64,000 nucleotides of DNA from Thermobispora bispora DSM 43833 (GTDB taxonomy: Bacteria > Actinomycetota > Actinomycetes > Streptosporangiales > Streptosporangiaceae), in contig NC_014165.1 of assembly GCF_000092645.1 (NCBI RefSeq), positions 2,914,001 to 2,978,000 of the forward strand. The letters are read 5' to 3'. The position numbers were made by a program, and so were the translations under genes. How positions within the stretch are numbered: position 1 is the stretch's first letter; every line of letters begins with the position of its first letter. The notes below the pieces were generated by a model that was not told where the DNA came from, searched no databases, and saw only the letters and a program-made list of their open reading frames with translations. Of this stretch, positions 60,447-64,000 are shown one piece after another.

Positions 60447-61319
60447 GTGAGTGACGTGGGAACCGGTGCGTCGTCCGACAACGGCAACGACACGCCGCCG
60501 ATCTGGGGCGGCGGCGATCAGTCGCCCGGCCCGTCTCGCCGGCCGGAGCCGAAGGGCCCGCTCGCGCACGTGCCGATCGGGCGGGTGTCCGCGCAGAGCC
60601 TGCTGAGCGACCCGAGGTACCGTCACCTGCGCCGCCGCGTGATCCTCGCGCTCGCGGTCGGGATCGTCGTGTGGCTCCTGCTGCAGAGCTGGCGGGTCGG
60701 CGTCACCGCGGCGATCATCGCGGCGATCGCGGACGCGATCCAGCAGGCGCGGATGGACTCGTCGATCCCCGCCTGGCGGCGCGCGTCCTCGGCCGAGCGG
60801 CGCACCGAGCACCAGCTCCGGCGGCTGGAGCGGAAGGGCTACCGCACCCTCCACGCCCGGGCCATCCCCAACAGCGACGCCCAGATCGACCACCTCGTCA
60901 TCGGCCCCACCGGGGTGTACGCGGTGGACTCCGAGAAGTGGGACCGGCGCCTCCCCGTCCGGGCCCAGGGCCACCGCAAGCTGTTCCACGGCCCGTTCAA
61001 CAAGAAGGACCGGCTCAACGAGGCCCGCTGGGAGGCCCAGCAGGCGAGCGAGCTGATCAGCCGGGAGCTCGGCCGGGAGATCACGGTCATCCCCTCCCTG
61101 GCGATCTACGGGCCGCCGGTCCCGTGGCGGACGCTCACCATCCGGGACGTGGACGTCTTCTCGGGCGGCTTCGTCCGCAAGTGGATCACCAAGCGGGAGA
61201 GGTCCCTCACCCCGGACGAGATCGACGCCATCTACCGCGCCGCCGAACGGGTGCTGCCGCCCCGCTACCCGGTGGACCCGGCGCCGTCGTCTCGAACCGT
61301 GGGCAACATGTCTCGATAG
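60447..61319 (+). CDS. NERD-domain membrane protein
   Basis: 290 residues from GTG 60447 behind GGAGGG. A disordered, Gly/Pro-rich N-terminus (1-60) is followed by one or two hydrophobic helices (about 65-93, VILALAVGIVVWLLL and VGVTAAIIAAIADAI) and a NERD domain (about 110-270) with SSAERRTEHQLRRL, DAQIDHLVIGPTGVYAVDSEKW and LFHGPFNKKDRLNEARWEAQQASEL. NERD is a nuclease-related domain; the D-x-x-V-x-x-x-x-G-V and S-E-K-W positions correspond to the PD-(D/E)xK core. Its role in actinobacteria is unknown. It precedes ilvD by 57 bases. Confidence 0.88.
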   Translation: MSDVGTGASSDNGNDTPPIWGGGDQSPGPSRRPEPKGPLAHVPIGRVSAQSLLSDPRYRHLRRRVILALAVGIVVWLLLQSWRVGVTAAIIAAIADAIQQARMDSSIPAWRRASSAERRTEHQLRRLERKGYRTLHARAIPNSDAQIDHLVIGPTGVYAVDSEKWDRRLPVRAQGHRKLFHGPFNKKDRLNEARWEAQQASELISRELGREITVIPSLAIYGPPVPWRTLTIRDVDVFSGGFVRKWITKRERSLTPDEIDAIYRAAERVLPPRYPVDPAPSSRTVGNMSR

Positions 61320-61342
61320 CCGACCGGGTGGCCGTACCATTT

Positions 61343-61360
61343 GAAGACTCACAGGTCTTC
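61343..61360. promoter_or_regulatory. Inverted repeat in the ilvD leader
   Basis: GAAGAC (61343-61348) and GTCTTC (61355-61360) pair perfectly around six bases, 17 bases upstream of the ilvD start and just before its ribosome site. It could be an operator or a small hairpin that affects initiation. Confidence 0.4.
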
Positions 61361-61376
61361 GGATGGAGTTTCGCTC

Positions 61377-63215
61377 ATGCCCGCTCTGAGATCTCGTACG
61401 GTCACCCACGGCAGGAACATGGTCGGCGCCCGGGCGCTGCTCCGCGCCGCGGGCGTGGCGGGCGAAGACTTCGGTAAGCCGATCATCGCGGTCGCCAACA
61501 GCTACACCCAGTTCGTCCCCGGCCACGTCCACCTGCGCGAGGTCGCGGACGTGGTGGCGGACGCGATCCGCGCGGCCGGCGGCGTGCCGCGGGAGTTCAA
61601 CACGATCGCGGTCGACGACGGCATCGCCATGGGCCACGACGGCATGCTCTACTCGCTCCCCTCCCGGGAGCTGATCGCCGACGCGGTCGAGTACATGGTC
61701 AACGCCCACCGGGCCGACGCCCTGGTCTGCATATCCAACTGCGACAAGATCACGCCGGGGATGCTGCTCGCCGCGTTCCGGCTGAACATCCCGACCGTCT
61801 TCGTCTCCGGCGGGCCCATGGAGGCGGGGAAGACCCCGGGCCGGAAGCTCGACCTGATCGACCCTATGATCGCCTCGGCGGACGACAGCGTCTCGGACGA
61901 GGAGCTGCTCCGGATGGAGGAGGCCGCGTGCCCGACCTGCGGGTCGTGCAGCGGCATGTTCACCGCGAACTCGATGAACTGCCTCACCGAGGCGATCGGT
62001 CTGGCCCTGCCCGGCAACGGCACGCTCCTCGCCACGCACGCCGCGCGCAAGCGGCTGTTCGAGCAGGCCGGGCGGCTCGTCGTCGAGCTCGCCAAGCGGT
62101 ACTACGACGAGGACGACGAGTCGGTGCTCCCGCTCAGCATCGCCACCCGCGACGCGTTCGAGAACGCCATGGCGCTCGACATCGCCATGGGCGGCTCGAC
62201 CAACACGATCCTCCACCTGCTCGCCGCGGCGCGGGAGGCGCGCGTCGACTTCGGGCTCAAGGACATCAACGAGCTGTCGCTGCGGGTGCCCTGCCTGTGC
62301 AAGGTCGCCCCGGCCACCTCGAAGTACCACGTCGAGGACGTGCACCGGGCCGGCGGGGTCCCCGGCATCCTCGGCGAGCTCGACCGGGCCGGCCTGATCC
62401 ACCGGAACGTCCACACCATCCACTCCTCCTCGCTCGCCGAGTACCTCGCCAAGTGGGACCCCCGGTCCCCGGAGGTGACCGAGGAGGCGATCGAGCTCTG
62501 GCACGCGGCCCCCGGGAACCGGCGGACCGTCAAGGCGTTCTCGCAGGACGCCCGGTGGGAGACGCTCGACCTCGACCGCGAGCAGGGGTGCATCCGGGAC
62601 ATCGAGCACGCCTACACGCGGGACGGCGGCCTCGCCGTGCTCTACGGCAACCTCGCCCCCGAGGGCTGCGTGGTGAAGACGGCCGGGGTGGACGAGTCCA
62701 TCTGGAGGTTCTCCGGCCCGGCCGTGGTGTTCGAATCCCAGGAGGAGGCGGTCGAGGGCATCCTCGGCGACAAGGTGAAGCCGGGCGACGTGGTGATCGT
62801 CCGGTACGAGGGCCCCAAGGGCGGGCCGGGCATGCAGGAGATGCTCTACCCGACGAGCTTCCTCAAGGGGAAGGGCCTCGGCAAGGTCTGCGCGCTCATC
62901 ACCGACGGGCGGTTCTCCGGCGGCACGTCCGGGCTGTCCATCGGGCACGCCTCCCCGGAGGCGGCCGCGGGCGGCACCATCGCCCTGGTCGAGAACGGCG
63001 ACATCATCGAGATCGACATCCCGAACCGGTCGATCGAGCTGAAGGTCTCCGATGAGGAGCTCGCCGCCCGCCGTGAGCGGCTCCTCGCCGAGCTCGGCGG
63101 GTACCGCCCGCGCAACCGGAATCGCCCGGTCTCCGCGGCGCTGCAGGCGTACGCGGCGCTCACCACCTCGGCGTCCACCGGCGCCTCGCGGGACCTCTCG
63201 CAGCTCTCCCGGTGA
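61377..63215 (+). CDS. ilvD: Dihydroxy-acid dehydratase
   Basis: 612 residues from ATG 61377. IlvD converts dihydroxy-acids to 2-keto acids in branched-chain amino acid and pantothenate synthesis, using an Fe-S cluster. Family blocks: [15 protein letters not shown] near 38, [12 protein letters not shown] near 120 with a cluster cysteine, [21 protein letters not shown] near 181 with another, and the C-terminal [21 protein letters not shown] near 510. The length suits the [4Fe-4S] group. No other ilv gene is adjacent. It may share a transcript with the NERD gene. Confidence 0.97.
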   Translation: MPALRSRTVTHGRNMVGARALLRAAGVAGEDFGKPIIAVANSYTQFVPGHVHLREVADVVADAIRAAGGVPREFNTIAVDDGIAMGHDGMLYSLPSRELIADAVEYMVNAHRADALVCISNCDKITPGMLLAAFRLNIPTVFVSGGPMEAGKTPGRKLDLIDPMIASADDSVSDEELLRMEEAACPTCGSCSGMFTANSMNCLTEAIGLALPGNGTLLATHAARKRLFEQAGRLVVELAKRYYDEDDESVLPLSIATRDAFENAMALDIAMGGSTNTILHLLAAAREARVDFGLKDINELSLRVPCLCKVAPATSKYHVEDVHRAGGVPGILGELDRAGLIHRNVHTIHSSSLAEYLAKWDPRSPEVTEEAIELWHAAPGNRRTVKAFSQDARWETLDLDREQGCIRDIEHAYTRDGGLAVLYGNLAPEGCVVKTAGVDESIWRFSGPAVVFESQEEAVEGILGDKVKPGDVVIVRYEGPKGGPGMQEMLYPTSFLKGKGLGKVCALITDGRFSGGTSGLSIGHASPEAAAGGTIALVENGDIIEIDIPNRSIELKVSDEELAARRERLLAELGGYRPRNRNRPVSAALQAYAALTTSASTGASRDLSQLSR

Positions 63216-63563
63216 TCCACCGGACCCGCAAGGGGTCACGCGCAGCCCGTACGTGACAGCCGGTGTGCCGGGCGCGGCCTGCCCACCGCCCACGAGGCCG
63301 CAGGGCCGCGCCCGGGCAGCCGATGGCGGCTTCGGGCCGCAGCGCGCGTGAACCGCCCGGGTCCAGCCGCGCCCGGCGTCGCTGGCCGCTTCCCCGCCGT
63401 GCGGCCGGGCCCCGGCGCGAGCGAGACTCGGTAGCGCGGGAACGACGGACCGCCGTCCGGGGCCGCGCGTCGGCGCGCCCGGCTCACGGCCACCGCGCGG
63501 AGTTGCGGCGCAGCTCGAAGACGCGTTCGAAAAAATGTCAGTGGCCGTCGTTATCGTCGGATC
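63216..63563. other. Spacer between ilvD and the WYL gene
   Basis: GC-rich for the first 290 bases with no recognisable gene. An A/T-richer block at 63526-63556 lies just before the WYL gene and is its likely promoter; TATCGT at 63552-63557 would suit a leaderless or very short-leader transcript. Confidence 0.45.
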
Positions 63564-64000
63564 ATGGCCACCACCGCACAGCACCCGTTGACGGCCGCCG
63601 AGATCGCCGCCATCGCGCTGTCGCTCGCCCACCTCGGGACCGGGCCCCAGTCCGTGACCGCCCGTCGCGGGCTGCGCCAGGTTCTCGACCGGCTGGACGC
63701 CGGAGACGGCGTCGTCGCCACCACGCTCGCCACCCTCACCGCACCGCTGCCCGCCGACGTGGCCCGCCGCGCCAGGGTCGCGGCGAACGCGATCACCTCC
63801 CGCCGGGTGGTCCGCCTCCACTACCGGGACGCGTCCGGCCGGCACACCGCCCGCGACATCGAGCCGGTGACCTGCCTGGTCCACCGGGACTTCTGGTACC
63901 TGGTCGGCTGGTGCCGGCTGCGGCGCGGGATCAGGGCGTTCCGGTTCGACCGGATCGTCGCCATCGAGCCGACCGACCTCCCGGCACGGCCACGCCTGCC
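63564..64000 (+). CDS. WYL-domain protein, 5' part only
   Basis: The frame from ATG 63564 is open to the window end (145 codons). Residues 10-50 (TAAEIAAIALSLAHLGTG, RRGLRQVLDRL) match the linker that follows the helix-turn-helix in YafY-type regulators, and from about 80 the WYL domain begins: RRVVRLHYRDASGRHTARDIEPV, FWYLVGWCRLRRGIRAFRFDRI. The usual N-terminal helix-turn-helix of about 60 residues is missing and no start further upstream restores it. It may be a split regulator or a free-standing WYL sensor. Confidence 0.8.
   Translation, partial: MATTAQHPLTAAEIAAIALSLAHLGTGPQSVTARRGLRQVLDRLDAGDGVVATTLATLTAPLPADVARRARVAANAITSRRVVRLHYRDASGRHTARDIEPVTCLVHRDFWYLVGWCRLRRGIRAFRFDRIVAIEPTDLPARPRL

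Overview
The window is high-GC DNA with the codon bias, frequent GTG/TTG starts and tight 4-bp gene overlaps of an actinomycete. A 25-residue bL37-like ribosomal peptide, a mycothiol-type enzyme family, PucR/XRE regulators and an aerobic cobalamin pathway fit that, most likely order Streptosporangiales or a relative; the genus cannot be fixed from this sequence.

Region 1 (1-16.9 kb) is an aerobic (oxygen-dependent) cobalamin cluster: cobO (3' end only), cobB, a sepF-like gene, divergent cobH-cobG, a cobalamin riboswitch in front of cobN, the fused cobIJ, then after an inserted GNAT/XRE pair and a broken ATPase gene, cobK-cobM-cobL-PPOX on the minus strand and cobF. Together these cover most steps from precorrin-2 to adenosylated cobyrinate diamide, including both cobG and cobF.

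Region 2 (16.9-30.2 kb) is a genomic island or junction of islands. The left part (17-20.1 kb) is a graveyard: an 84-bp direct repeat, a broken Xer-type recombinase, a 5'-truncated tyrosine integrase, a terminator, and an attachment-site structure made of a tRNA-Arg 3' fragment flanked by two pairs of GTTAGCAA repeats. Its core is a four-gene minus-strand operon: a helix-turn-helix/inactivated N6-methyltransferase/specificity-like protein followed by hsdM, hsdS and hsdR, with a recognisable promoter and palindrome. The right end has an IS relic, an integrase C-terminal relic, a terminator and a tRNA-Gly, then tRNA-Pro.

Region 3 (30.4-47.0 kb) looks like a catabolic supercluster: VOC protein, two phosphotransferase-like kinases, an acyl-CoA ligase, a GAF-PucR regulator, flavin reductase, an ACAD10/11-like dehydrogenase, a small LvaB-position protein, two luciferase-like monooxygenases, an alpha/beta hydrolase, an SDR lacking its catalytic serine, a SnoaL-like protein and a mycothiol-dependent-type enzyme. 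The gene set suggests oxidation of an alicyclic or terpenoid ketone to a lactone, hydrolysis to a hydroxyacid, CoA activation, and phosphorylation-driven removal of the hydroxyl group as in the levulinate (lva) pathway; this is inference.

Region 4 (47-64 kb) is ordinary chromosome: bL37, a secreted coiled-coil protein, a site-2 protease, a SpoIIE-type phosphatase, rpiB, def, an aldehyde dehydrogenase, pepN, a hypothetical gene, an amidase, a NERD protein, ilvD and the start of a WYL-domain gene cut by the window end.
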